The notes beneath the pieces are model-generated. The model made no database searches. It was not told where the DNA came from and saw nothing but the letters and a program-made list of their open reading frames with translations. Positions 21,464 to 33,036 of a DNA stretch of 64,000 bases are shown here, one piece after another; the first letter of the stretch is position 1, and each line of letters starts with the position of its first letter. The translations under genes were made by a program, and so were the position numbers. Source of the stretch: Berberis thunbergii (lineage: Eukaryota > Streptophyta > Magnoliopsida > Ranunculales > Berberidaceae); NCBI GenBank assembly GCA_003290165.1, contig QNQO01002058.1, forward strand, positions 108,420 through 172,419, given 5' to 3'.

Positions 21464-21996
21464 CAGTGACGGAGCCAGTATTTTGTTTAAGGGGGGGGGA
21501 GTGATAGTATAGTTAATAATAATATAAGAAGTAATTACTTCAACAAAAAAATTTGTAATCTGAACAATACATAAGTAACTATATACAACACCAATTGCTA
21601 AACAAAACTCCATCTAATCTATGGAGAAAAAATGAATCCAACTAGCTACTTTGTAGGAGCACAAAAGATAAATATATGGGGGACAAATCAAATTTGTATA
21701 TAAAGTTAAGGGGCAAAAATTAATTTCAAATGTAAAATTACATGTAGACAAAAAAAATTGAGTTATTTGCGATTTGCCACCTATCATAAATAGCTAATTA
21801 GAGGCGGAGCAGTTGCCGGTGTCGCAGTAACAAAGAGAGGGAACAGAACAGAGGAAAGAGGTGGAGCAAGGTTGTCGGTGTTACAGAGAGCAGATAGAGT
21901 GAGGAAGTCGTTGGTATCACTGGAGTGGGCATGTTAGAAATAATAAAAAGAAATAAAAGTTAGTGGGGGCACTTGCCCACACCTAGCTTTTCCCTG
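21464..21996. mobile_element. Short non-autonomous hAT-like element
   Basis: The left end reads cagtgacggagccagta and the right end, reverse complemented, reads cagggaaaagctaggtg. Such CAG-starting, G-rich ends with a run of Gs nearby are common in plant hAT elements. Candidate 8-bp duplications gatgaaca (21456-21463) and aatgagca (21997-22004) match at 6 of 8 positions. The 533-bp interior has no transposase. Confidence 0.55.
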
Positions 21997-22479
21997 AATG
22001 AGCAAGGCACGTTTGAGCAACTTCTTATGATTCATTATGTTCGCATTGATAGGTGAGAGCCTTCTTAAATGCTTAAGAAAAAGCCTTTCAAGAAAAAGCA
22101 AGATTTGTAAACGGCAATCCATCCTCTTCTAGGTTCCAATACGTACCACATTCAAGCAGATAATTTAATTACTATCATAATTAATAAGTTATGCTTTGAA
22201 GAATCTGTAGTTGTTTAAGAATATATTTGAAGTTTTGTTTCATTTATGACATTTTTTTTGAGTTTTAATAACGCTTTCAATCTACTGAGAGTGGCATATA
22301 TCCTTTGAAGAATCTGCGCCCATTTGCGATTAAATAAGAGACACCTCCTTAACAGCTAAGTCAGCTGGAGTATATTGTCATAGTTAAAAATATAACTTTG
22401 GTATAACCCACCTCTATAGATAGTTACCTACTTCAGAGGGAAGCCTCTCATACTACCTTAAACACACGCCTCCACCAAT
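21997..22479. other. No recognised feature
   Basis: AT-rich, no coding evidence and no repeat partner found by eye. Confidence 0.35.
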
Positions 22480-23330
22480 TTCCCATAGGTGACAAATAGT
22501 TGCAATTACTAAATTTTAAGCTATCTTGGGCTTGAAAACTGTAGGTTAATATGATATTTCTCTTCATATCATTATGCTATTCTAATTACTAAATAGTTGT
22601 GACGTCATGTATGGGGGAGCATGTGTGGTGTGTGTTCCGCTAGGGGGTGGGGATTATATGTAATCTATTAATATAAATCATGTACGTGGAAGCTCCTTGG
22701 GTGTAATATTGTTAGATTATCGATGAATTTGACATACGCCGTATCTATAGTATTAGTATTATTTAGTCCCTTAAAACGAGTTTTGAAGTCTTTCTTCTTC
22801 CATTTAAATAATTTAAATTTAGTGTTTTGGCATGGATTTCAGAAGTAGCAGGACCGGCATCGGATGGCAAAAGGTTGTATTAGTCTTTAACTTATGTCTT
22901 GTTTATAGTCAATGTTTAGAGACTTTACAAATCAATCTGTTCTCTTCGAAAGTTCATGGAAATTTGATGTAGCAGCTCTTTACGGTTAATCATATCCAAT
23001 TACTAATGCAGATTTGTTGCTGAGGCTTGTGAAAAGGGACAAGTAGATCCACTGGGAACTGTCCTTATGCCAGGTGCTAGCTTCAAGTCGTAAATGTCAT
23101 GGTAAGTATTCTCCAAATAAAAGGTGAATCCCTTGTTCAAATAGAAAAGCTTGATTACAGTAAACTTGAAAGTAATGAAAATGAAGATGTTTTAGCTGGG
23201 ATATCATAGTGGATATTGTAGAAAATGAGTTGTTCCCAAAGTGACAAGCAATGTGATCAGGAAGTGATTTGTCTTCAGCAATAGGCTGTTATTTTGAGTT
23301 TGTTCCTTGGAACTCCCTTGGATTCTCTTC
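22480..23330. repeat. Host duplicated block A, copy 1
   Basis: It matches 30260-31250 in order and in direct orientation. Landmarks are gtgacaaatagttg at the start, ggcaaaaggttgtattag in the middle and gaatcccttgttcaaata, ending near cttggaactccc. Indels and many substitutions separate the copies, so the duplication is old. The part near 23165-23240 also resembles 15290 and 27785. No protein is recognised. Confidence 0.65.
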
Positions 23331-23384
23331 TTATAATCAAACCTTCCAAATCTCTATGTGAACTTTCTTGCTGAGCAACCTCTA

Positions 23385-24040
23385 ATGGCAACTCTTTGCC
23401 TGTTCTCAAGCCTCTCCTGCTCTACTCACAATCTCTTTCTGCGATATTTCGTCTTACTCAAACTTCAAGAATGAGAACAATAACAAGAACACAAGCTCAG
23501 ATTCGGAAGTCATCCTCTCTCATCAATAAAATGCACGATAATGGCTTCTTCAAGCAAGACCTTCACGTTGTTCAATCTCAATCTGTAATCCTTTATCAAA
23601 ATCATCTTCTGTATAATGTAATACAGGGTGTTAGCAGGAAATTCTAGGAAGGGGTTTGTGAAGAGCAAGGTAGGACTTCCTTAAGGTCATGTGTGGCGTC
23701 TGAATGATCTTTTGCAGCATGGCAGGTCTGTTTGATTGTATTGTCTTTCATTCATGCATGGTTTTTTCTTGTTTTCTTGCATCTTTGTTACCGAGTTGAT
23801 TGATTATGGTAGCAATGATGGAATGTCAAATTAATATGATTTGAATCAAATCTTTACTTAAATATTTCATGGATTAGTAATCTGCTTCTAAAGGCAATTT
23901 TAGTTGAATACAATCTTTACTTGCATGATTGGATTAGTAATCTACTTCTCAAGGTAATCTATTATTACGTGGTTCTTGTCATTTCTTCAACAATAATGGT
24001 GTTCATTGAAGTTTAGAACACTATTTCTTTGTTTTAATGT
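23385..24040. repeat. Host duplicated block B, copy 1
   Basis: It matches 26675-27240 with shared strings such as tctcaagcc, cacaatctcttt, catcaataaa and ttcttcaagcaaga, and a common end (tctatttctttgtttt). It is spliced-looking but not recognisably coding. The ~83-codon frame at 23396-23647 is not conserved in copy 2 and is not called a gene. Confidence 0.6.
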
Positions 24041-24201
24041 AGAAATCTCTATCTATAACTGCAATTGGGCAGCTGCCTGGTTGTATGTTTGTGCTTCAAA
24101 ATCTCGTAACTGCCCTCCACTCAAAATCTTCAAACCGCTCTCCATCACCGCTGGTTCTTTTTTGTTCCACAGAAACCCTTGATACCAAGAGATGATTGTA
24201 T

Positions 24202-24392
24202 TTGCAGAGCACAAAAAGGAGAGACTTCGTGCTTGAGCTGGACGCAAAATGGCTTCCAGGTTCACTCACCTTCTCGGATTGGATCTCTCTCAGTCTTCCT
24301 CTCGCTCTTTCTTTCCCGGGGTTACTGATTCTGACCTCTCCGTCATCGCTTCTGGCTTCTATTACTTGGAGGTCCTCGCTCTACATAACTGT
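24202..24392 (+). pseudogene. F-box/LRR-repeat protein gene fragment
   Basis: The plus strand at 24249-24392 encodes MASRFTHLLGLDLSQSSS, then GVTDSDLSVIASGFYYLEVL and LHNC. This closely follows the first leucine-rich repeats of plant F-box/LRR proteins of the Arabidopsis At5g23340 type. Those proteins are thought to be substrate adaptors of SCF ubiquitin ligases. The preceding 40 bp give LQSTKR and then, after a 1-nt shift near 24222, RLRA, also family sequence. A polypyrimidine stretch and tttgcag just upstream look like a splice acceptor. After LHNC a TAA interrupts the frame where the family has lysine-glycine, and a possible donor follows. The F-box and the remaining repeats were not found nearby, so this is an isolated exon fragment. 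Confidence 0.7.
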
Positions 24393-26150
24393 TAAGGTTT
24401 GCTTTTTTATCTTTTCCAAACTTTCTTTCTACTGCTTTTTCAATACCCTTTTCTTTTCTGATGCTTTCAAGTTCATCACCCATCTTCTTCACACCAATTT
24501 TAGGGATTATTTGTTTTTCGGATTCCTTTTCACACCAATTTTCTTCAATCACGTGAATTTGGTTTCTTATATTGATGGATCGAAACACAAACATGGATGT
24601 CAAGAAAAAAGAAGCTCATCAGGGAGGGGAGGGTTTTGCAGGTAGTATTGAATCTGGAAAAGTACCAATATTGGGGAAGTGAGGATATTTTATAATCATG
24701 GCTTTATTAGGTCTTCACAATATCTTTTATTGCTGATATAATTGAATTTGGTTCATTTTGTGCTTAAACTTTTTAGGTTGTACATAAAGCAACCTCTATC
24801 AAGCACTTCCATTTCAGGGTCTGAAGCAGAGCCAGAATGGGCAGAGTAAAAAATCAAAGAGACCTTCATGTTTACTGCTGACAAGTATCGACAGGTGATA
24901 CTGCTATGAAGTTTTGAAGTATTGCAAATGGTGACCCCTACAAAGGAAAAGTAACTTACTGACATATCAAATGGTGTCTCTGTTGTTGCTTTTTGAATAT
25001 CTGTTGTTAGTCTGCACATTGGGTTTTTCGCCGAAGAGAGGGCATTCTCTTGAAGATACCAGACGGCTGGAATGCTAGACACAGTTTTAAGGCAAGGGGT
25101 TCTTGGATAAGATGATACCGGTGAAGATTCACCAAAGTGAGTTCATATCTGAAATAATTCTCTTTTAGAAGGCCTTCATTAACCCTATTATTTGCTTAAG
25201 AACTAGGCAAGTAAATTTTTTATGTATGTACAAATGTACTAATCTATTTTGGTCATAATTAGCGATGATTATCTGATCTACTCCTGCAGAAATCTAAAGC
25301 TTCCCTCCCGTAAGCTGTCCATTGTCTGTGAGAATTGCCTTTTTTCACAGAAAGATTTGCAAGCAAGAGCCTTCCATATACTAGACCCCAAAGGTGTTCT
25401 TGAAATGATTCTCATCTTTCTTGAAGAATGAGGAGATGGGTCGCTTCATTTTCCATCCCTTGAGGACTCTTAAGGTTCTTATTGACCTAAACTTGTTACC
25501 AAAATAAAATGTTGATTTCATTTATATGGCTTGCTTGCTGTTTAGTTTTAATGAATTTTGGAACAACCAGAATGGATTGGATTTTTTAAAGCCCTATATA
25601 TGAGCAAAATACTATTGGATAAATGAAAAGATCATACAATTAACCATAGTGCACTAAATTTTATTTTGGTAAAACTTAAAATATATTTTTAAACTAGCAA
25701 AATCGGCGTGTAGTTTTTCTAACTACAATTTTTAGAGGTACCACTTTCAACTTGCACTTAGCTGTTGTTGGTGGGGTTAAAAACAAATATGATGGGGAGT
25801 GCTGAAGGCACGACCCGAGGACCAATGGCACGATCGGTACACTAGTGTGAAGGTAATGTGGTTTGAATTAAATCTTTACATACTGATCTATAATCGTGGT
25901 TCTAGATGAGTGGAGATCTCTGTTAGCCGTTTGATCTTTCTTTTGCCTCTAAAAGGTTGTTATCATTTATGTTCTCTTTCTTATTTTCCCAGCATCATGT
26001 TCTTTAAGAGATTGTAATATATTTTCATACTACTATATGGTTTATTTGAATTTCTTGGTGAATACATAATTATCACTAAACAATTTCATTATATTAATTC
26101 CAATGTCTATTGCTTACGCAAATTAAGAATTGCTTATGCAAGTGAATGCA
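24393..26150. other. Anonymous region with weak exon-like traces
   Basis: No complete gene. Near 24815-24890 the plus strand could read SEAEPEWAE, a stop, then KIKETFMFTADKYRQ, which looks coding-like but which I cannot assign. A 60-codon frame at 25249-25431 is unassigned. 26050-26130 resembles 15110-15180 and 27640-27720, another trace of the dispersed host repeat. Confidence 0.35.
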
Positions 26151-26155
26151 TACAT

Positions 26156-26156
<1 letters not shown>

Positions 26157-26198
<42 letters not shown>

Positions 26199-26199
26199 G
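26157..26199. repeat. (CAGA)n microsatellite
   Basis: Nearly eleven uninterrupted CAGA units. No function inferred. Confidence 0.95.
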
Positions 26200-26674
26200 T
26201 CCAACCAGGCAGCCAGCTGTGTAGCCTCGAGTCCTATGCATGATACTTGTGGCCCTACATGAATATTTATACTTGATTATGTATTTTAACACTGCCATTT
26301 ATTTCCATTTTAGGTTTTTTGCCTTTGCCAAGAAGCAAATAAGTTTTTTTTTTTTTAATTTTCAGGGATCCTTTTTGCATATCTCTATTCTGCATGCAAT
26401 TGATGGGGGAATGTAGTGCAGCCTACTCTTGTTGTTACCTGTTCTTCTAAATGGCTCTTATGCTTACATTGGACCTCCACTTGGTACTGTCTATTCTTCT
26501 AACAAGGTGTCCCTTTTCCTTTGGGCTCCTACCATGTAAGTCAAATGCCATTCCTTACAGATTTCTTACATTCTACCATAAAAAATTTCACCATTCTCTA
26601 CCCTTTCGTAGTTACCATCTAAGTTTTTGTTATTTTTTTTCCTGAACTTCCTTTTCAAAAACCTCTATGGGTGA

Positions 26675-27240
26675 CTCTTTACCAGTTCTCAAGCCCGTCC
26701 ACTTTTCTCACAATCTCTTTCCTCCGTATTTCGTTTCTCACTTAAACTAAAAGAACGAGAGCACAAACTTAGTTTGGCAACCCATTCTCATCAATAAACT
26801 ACACAACCTGATAATTGTTTATTCTTCAAGCAAGAACTCTAGGTTTTTAAATAACAACTTTGAATCCTTTTTGTAAGTTATCTTTATTAGTTTAATCATC
26901 TTCTTTGTATTGTAGCACACAGTGCTAGTGTGAAATGTTAAGGTAGGGAAGTTTGTGAAGAGCAATGAAGAACTCTGTACTAAGTTTAGAAAGTTTGTAG
27001 GACTTCCAGCACGGAAGGTTTGTTTAAATGCCATGTCTTTGATTGCAGTTGAGTTTTCATCTTTCTTACTGAATTAGTTAATTTGGGGTTTAATGATGAA
27101 ATTTCAAGGTAATCTGATTTGAGTCTAATATTTACTTGCATAGTAATCTACTTCACAAGGTAATCTATTATTTCATGGTTGTTGCATCCTCAAGAAGAAT
27201 GGTGTTTTTTGAAGTTTAAAACTCTATTTCTTTGTTTTAT
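26675..27240. repeat. Host duplicated block B, copy 2
   Basis: Diverged direct copy of 23385-24040, about 3.3 kb downstream. It is non-coding as far as can be seen. Confidence 0.6.
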
Positions 27241-28200
27241 GATGAAATGCAAAAGGTATTCTGATCAAATCTTTACATACTAATCTACCATTGAGATTTT
27301 GATGCATTTTATTTCTTATGCTCAGACATCCTTGTCCCCGCAAAAATGGGGTTTGTTTAAGGTTAGAAACCATTTTTTTTTTTATTCATGAATCTTAAAT
27401 ATTTCTTTTTCGCCTTATTTGAGTCATCTCAACATATTTTCAATCACAAAATCTGAGTTTGCAATGTTAAACAAGCCAAGCGAAGAACTTATGTTTGCTT
27501 GGACCGGATAATTAACAGCCCTAGCAAGTAGACATTTAATTCTTTCACCTCTTAGAGATTGTTATTGTTATTATGCACTTTCTTATTTACCAAGACAACT
27601 TATGTATTTACTACTACAAAAGAAATCTATTTTAATTCATGGTGAATGTGTAATTATCACTAGTACATATATTAAATTGATTCCAATGTTTGTTTGTCAC
27701 CTTACCAGATGTTAGATTTAATTCATAAATTTCGTGGTAACTATTCTCTAAATAAAATGTGTTCAAATAAATAAAGACTCTATTAGAGTAGCCATGAAGG
27801 TGGTGATATTGAAGATGCTTTAGGTTGGGTGTTATAGCGGATAATGTGGTAAAGAGACTGATAGGAGTTGATCCCAAAATGAAAATTAAAGATTTTGTAG
27901 AGATGGTACGTGTCATCTTTGAATGATCTTTTGCAGTATGGAATGTCTGTTTGATTGCCTTTTCAGTTTTCATTGATAGCAGTTGTGTTTTTCTATCTTC
28001 TTGGCATTTTGCATCACACTCAATCTTGAAGAGCACAAGCTCAGTTTCAGAATGATAATGGCTTCTTCAAGCAAGAATTCCAGGTGTGTTGTTCATTCTC
28101 AACCTCAAATCCTTTATTAGTTGAAATCATTAATACAGGTCAGTTTCTTTGAACCATCTTTTTCATTATTTTTTTCACGTTTTTTTTTAATCCTTGTGAC
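27241..28200. repeat. Host repeat continuation (matches 14725-15535)
   Basis: 27300-27515 matches 14725-14960 and 40660-40860. 27640-27720 matches 15110-15180. 27785-28130 matches 15290-15535. The order is conserved, so blocks B and this segment belong to one larger ancestral unit. No gene seen. Confidence 0.6.
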
Positions 28201-29155
28201 TGAGTTGACTGTTACGCATGAATTTACTTCGCATCTACTGCAATGGGCAATCTTCAAAATGCCGGTAGGAGGCTTTCTACAAATTCTCATACTATCTACA
28301 AATTCCCGTACTAAGTTATAATTCTTAGTTGTTAGTTGCTATAGTTTTGCAGTTATTATGTAGGTCTTGGAAAACATCAGGTAAATGTGACATCTCTTTT
28401 GCACATTGTTGTTACATTTCTTCTTGTCATTTGTGCTATTAATGCTGTGACTAATCCCCGCTTAATCGGCGATTATGCGCTATGCGGGGTTGAACTGAAT
28501 TGCATAGGGTTGACTCGGTTGCCATTTAGCGGACACAGCAAAATCGGTAAAACAATCGGCAAGTCAGCGCTTAATCAGCCCAACTGACTCGCCGATTTAT
28601 TGGTCAGTATATAAAAAAAAGCCATAACTCGATCTCATCTTTGTTTCATTGTTCATTGCAGCTGAAGACTGAATAAGAGACGAAGAAGAGGAAGAGTCGT
28701 AGATCTGACATCGACGACCTCTTTTCCTCCCTTCCTTCAACCGAATCAACCCAAATCAAGTATGTCGACTCCCTCTCCTCCCAGTCCCTCTTCCCTCTCC
28801 TCACAGTCTCTCTTCCCTCTTCCCTCTCCTCACAGTCTCTCTTCCCTCTTCCATCTCCTACCAATGGCGATGAAGCTTCGACTGTCACCTTCCTTCTTCC
28901 CTTGTTCAAGATAAGCACTTGGTTTGGTATTGAACCCAAACTTCTTTATCAGATATTAAAGTTTCTCTTCAATGAAGATCTTTGGTTCTAGATCCCAGTA
29001 TACAACATGTTTTTCCAATATAGTAAATGGAGTAGAGTAAATGGAATACAATTAAACTGTGGTATTAGAAAAAAACTTGCTAACATAGTTTACTCATTGT
29101 TTTTTGTCCTAAATGTGGCTAGCATCTAATGATATGCTGATTGGATGTAGGATGA
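28201..29155. other. Anonymous region with GC-richer, leader-like stretch
   Basis: 28430-28600 is unusually GC-rich with repeated ttaatcggc/aatcggc strings, resembling the subterminal part of a DNA transposon. 28690-28910 is a CT-rich, leader-like stretch with duplicated tcacagtctctcttccctc units. A plus-strand reading with DIDDLFSSLPS is present, but I cannot assign it to a family. Confidence 0.35.
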
Positions 29156-29497
29156 TCAGTAAGCTGTGATGAAGAGAAAAACAGAGCTTGGTGGAACTTT
29201 CTCAACAGGAAGCTGGATACTGGCTTTGCTGTGTGAGTTGCTGATTTCATCTAATAACTTTCTTAGCAAAGCTGCAACATTTATCTTTTTTTGTTCAAGC
29301 CACCGATTAACAAAATATTCTAAAAAATTGAACCTAAACATCTTGTTTTTTGTGATCATTTTAGAATGTCTATCTCTCACTTTTGCTACTTTTGTTCTTG
29401 TTGTTACTTGCATCTCTTGACTTCTTGCTCTTATTGCTCGCAGTTCTTGCTGTTGGAGTTTACCGTTGCTTTTGCTGTGTTGTTTGTTCGTAAACAA
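29156..29497 (-). other. Unassigned 113-codon reading frame
   Basis: The minus-strand frame encodes a basic protein with a KVRDRHSKMITKNK stretch and WLEQKKINVAALLRKL, ending at a stop at 29156. I recognise no domain, signal peptide or membrane segment. It lies between leader-like and CGTGTC-rich sequence, and could be chance or a captured fragment. Confidence 0.2.
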
Positions 29498-29519
29498 TTA
29501 CGTGTTGCAACCTAGGATG

Positions 29520-29720
29520 CACCGACTCTTCGAAAAACCTCCGAGTCACGAGTCAAATACGTGTCGGATACGGATTCGCGTTCGACACGCGCCCGACACG
29601 TATTGGACACGTGGTCAACAGTCAAAATTCGTTGACCACGGTCCGGACACGGTCAAGACTCGGTCAGACACGGTCCGGACTCGGTCAGACACGGTTCGGA
29701 CTCGGTCGGGGTGCAAAGAA
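29520..29720. repeat. GTGTCGGACACG-type repeat block
   Basis: Repeated short units such as cgtgtcggatacgg, cgacacgtattggacacg and the tandem gacacggtc(c/a)ggactcggtc occur here. The first part resembles the inner arms of the foldback at 19875-21300, so both may derive from one transposon family. The pairs are inverted on a short scale and could fold. No coding capacity is credited. Confidence 0.55.
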
Positions 29721-30110
29721 ACCCTCCTCTTCGACTGTTTGGTTCCTCCCTCTCACAAACCCTAAATCCAACAGAGAAAGCAGAGAAGGGAGAGGGAGAT
29801 GATTCGATCGACAAAGAGGGAGAGGGAGAGGGAGAGGGTTTGATAGACACAGGGAGAGGGTTCGATCGACAGAGGGTTTGATAGACACAGGGATAGGGTT
29901 CGATCGACAGAGGGTTTGATCGATTTCGGTCGATTTCGACAAAGAGGGAGAGATAGAGAGGGTTCGATCGATGTCGACAGAGAGGGAGAGGGAGAGAGAC
30001 AGAAAGAAAGGTTTCGATCGACTCCATGGAGGTGGAGGACGGGGATGTGCATGTATCACATGCTTAGCCAAGTCTTTTAAGGATTTGATGGGCCAACAAC
30101 ACACATGGTG
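29721..30110. repeat. Low-complexity GA-rich block
   Basis: Repeated gagagggagaggg and ggttcgatcgac units. The overlapping minus-strand frames rich in S, L and P are products of this composition and are not genes. Confidence 0.7.
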
Positions 30111-30259
30111 GTAGGTTGATTAGTCCCAAACATCATGTGTGGGTAGTGGCTTATAAGGGCTACTCCATTCTTCAATTGAACCGAATCCTTTTGAGACAAA
30201 ACCCCACACCATTTGGATGGCTAAGTTTATGAAAAGCACTTCTCATATTATGACTAAGA

Positions 30260-31250
30260 GGTGACAAATAGTTGTAATTACTAAATTTTGAAGCTATGTT
30301 GAGCTTGAAAACTTTAGGTTGATGTCATATTTCTCTTCGTATCTTTATGCTTTTGTTATAGATTGTATGAAAGGGCAAGCACATTTAGGATCAAAGGGTC
30401 TGTATAGTATTGATGTTTCACCGGGACCCTGAACTTGAGATTGAGCATTCTTCATGAGAAGACATTATTGGCACTCCACAATACTGTCAATAGTTTGGAG
30501 TTGCTGGTTGACATGTGTTTTAGAGTTGGGTAAGGATTGGGGAAGGGTGATAGTCACAATGTCATAAGGGAAACATGTGTGTGTGTGGTGGAGAGGGGGG
30601 ATTGTACGTAATCTGTTAATGTAGCTTAAGTACGAAGCTTTCATTGTGGGGCTTCTTGGGTATCATTCTAATGTTATTAGATTATCAATGAATTTTTGAA
30701 ATAAGTCGTATCTATCATTTAAAGTCTTTTTCTCCCATTTATAATTCAAATGCAATGTTTTGGCATGCATTGCAGAAGCGGCAAGACCGTTGTCAGATGG
30801 CAAAAGGTTGTATTAGTTTTATTGCTGATGGGGTCAATATCTTGAGACTTTCCAAATCAATGGTTCTCTTTGAAAGTTCACGGAAATCTTGATACAACAA
30901 TAAGTACTATTAACCATATCCAATTAATTATGTAGATTCTTTGTAGAGGCTTGTAAATAGAGACAAATAGATGCCATCTTGAACAGTCCTTAAGTCGTAA
31001 ATATCATTTGTAAGTAGTCTTATAACAAATCATGAATCCCTTGTTCAAATAAGTAAAGCTCGATTAGAGTAAACTTGAAACTGAAGATGTTTTTTAGGTC
31101 GGATAATGTAGGAAAGAGATTCACAAGATTCGTTCCAAAGCCAAAAGCAATATGTCAGCATGTGCTTTTTCTTTGGCGAAAGGTTCTCGTCTGACTGGTT
31201 GTATTTAGTTCATATCTTGGAACTCCCATGGATCCTCGTTTCCTATAACC
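30260..31250. repeat. Host duplicated block A, copy 2
   Basis: Direct, diverged copy of 22480-23330, extending on its right to sequence like 23300-23345 just before the Athila-type LTR insertion at 31254. It has an extra ~200 bp near 30360-30560 compared with copy 1. Non-coding. Confidence 0.65.
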
Positions 31251-31253
31251 AAA

Positions 31254-32915
31254 TGATAGGGGCATAATTAGTCTATTTTTAGTACCATATTTCTATATAT
31301 ATTTTTAGCTATTACTTGTTAATTATGGTACTAATTGCTATTTTCATATTTGTGTAGGTTTTCAATTACAATATTTTAAAATAGAAGCAACTTGGCAATT
31401 TAGGAATACTAATTGCACAAGGAATTCACATAAGCAAGGAAACTACACCAACAAGGAAACCACATAAAGAGGAAAACAAGAATAAAAGGAGGAAGATACC
31501 TGGCTTTGATCGATACCATCCAACAACCCATCCAGCAATCGCATCCATCCATCATCACCTCACCAAACCCTAGCCGCCGTCCTCACCCATCATCAACCAT
31601 CTTCACCGCCCTCGTCCACAGCCGTAGACCACCACCATAGGACCCTGTTCATCCCCTCCTCCTTACAACCACAGTCCCTTCCTCCATCCTCTCGCCTCAT
31701 CCCTCTCTCGCCTGACTCCCTCATCGCCGCCACCATCAGAACCTTCTCGCACCGAAACCCTCGCCTCAATTCTCTCTCTCTGTCCCTGATTGTCGCCACC
31801 GTCTCAGTCCCTCGTCATCTCCTTATTTCTCTCAATCTGTTTCACAAGCAGTTATCGAAGTGAAGAGGTGAAACAGAACGAAGGGAGACTGAAGAAGCAG
31901 AACAAAGGGAGCTGAGGAAGCAGCGAAGGAGCCAATCGCGTGAGGAAGGTGAAGAGATTTCGCGCTATCCGCACCCAACATTCCTCTCTCTACCACCACG
32001 GATCAGGCGGTAGTGTTTTGTTTCATCACTTAACTTTTTTTACTTATTTTAGTTGATTATTTATTATGGATTACTGTTTGAACATAATTAATCCATAATA
32101 AATATGTATAGCTAAACTTCTCTTAGTTAGGGGTGATTCGAAGCCCCGAACATGTGCTTTATAAATTAACTGAATTTAATCTTCCTTGCTATTAGTGATT
32201 GTGTTTTGCTTACCTGCTTTATAGAAAATTTTTCTTTGTATTTTTGTTAAGGTGGCCAACTTAGTAAGCATGCTAGGATTTGGGGCTAGAATATAGGAGA
32301 GTTTCACCTAATTGTTATGATCATGTACTCACAAGTAGTAAATACCAAGGAACGTTGGTAAGGTTAAGTCAAAACCTAGGCAAGAACAAGATGATGATCA
32401 TACTTGTGATTGCCTAGTCAGTGTTCATATTTTTCACAAAACTTAATGATCTTAGATTGCTATTTAACTTGCGATTCCTGTTTAGATAGCATGATAAGAA
32501 TAGTTTGAAAGCGACGCTTAGTTTAATTCAATGAACTTGGGAAAATAATAAGATTAATGCAGTGCGGTCACGGTTAGTCTTTAGCATTGTCTCTCACGAG
32601 TTAGCAAGTAATTATTAAAGATTAATTTATAAGCATACGTTTGGTGTTTGGAGATAAAACCTTAGCTAATTTCTCATCTTTGTCATCTCTTTAGTTTATT
32701 ATCTTTACATTAATTTTCGTAGTTATTTTCATACTTTAATTTAGAAAATTCAATCCCCTTTTATTTAATTAATTAGGTTGTTAGTTGTTTTTTTTAGTTA
32801 TTATTAGTGTAATTGACAAGCCCTCTAATCCCCGTTCTAGAACGATATTTATTTATTCTATATTACAAATTACAAAGCAGGGTATTAAGTTGTGTGCTAC
32901 TAAAATAGTGCATCA
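31254..32915 (+). repeat. 5' LTR of the Athila-type element
   Basis: It starts tgataggggcataatt and ends gtgcatca, 1662 bp. It shares its start (ttttagtaccatatttctatata) and its long 3' half with 48699-50176, 52795-54168 and, inverted, 16093-17653. CT-rich leader-like sequence lies at 31560-31830. Confidence 0.88.
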
Positions 32916-32920
32916 ATTTT

Positions 32921-32938
32921 TGGCGCCGTTGCCGAGGA
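32921..32938 (+). other. Primer binding site, tRNA-Asp type
   Basis: tggcgccgttgccgagga matches the complement of the plant tRNA-Asp 3' end at 17 of 18 positions, five bases after the LTR end. This is the usual Athila primer. Confidence 0.8.
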
Positions 32939-33036
32939 TTAGAAAAGTTCTTGATTACTTAATTAGTTTTTATTTATTTATTTATTTTTATTTTTATTGA
33001 TTTTTTTCTTTAATTCTTTATTTCAGGTACTAGTTC

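Noticed and set aside
24196..24645. 149-codon plus-strand frame overlapping the F-box/LRR fragment
   Set aside because: Most of it is in a different frame from the recognisable LRR sequence and continues into intron-like DNA.
26157..26199. Possible CRISPR-like or telomeric repeat
   Set aside because: Simple CAGA microsatellite without spacers; the window is plant nuclear DNA.
29653..30104. Minus-strand frames of 96-139 codons rich in serine, leucine and proline
   Set aside because: Low-complexity GA-rich DNA; no domain or start context.
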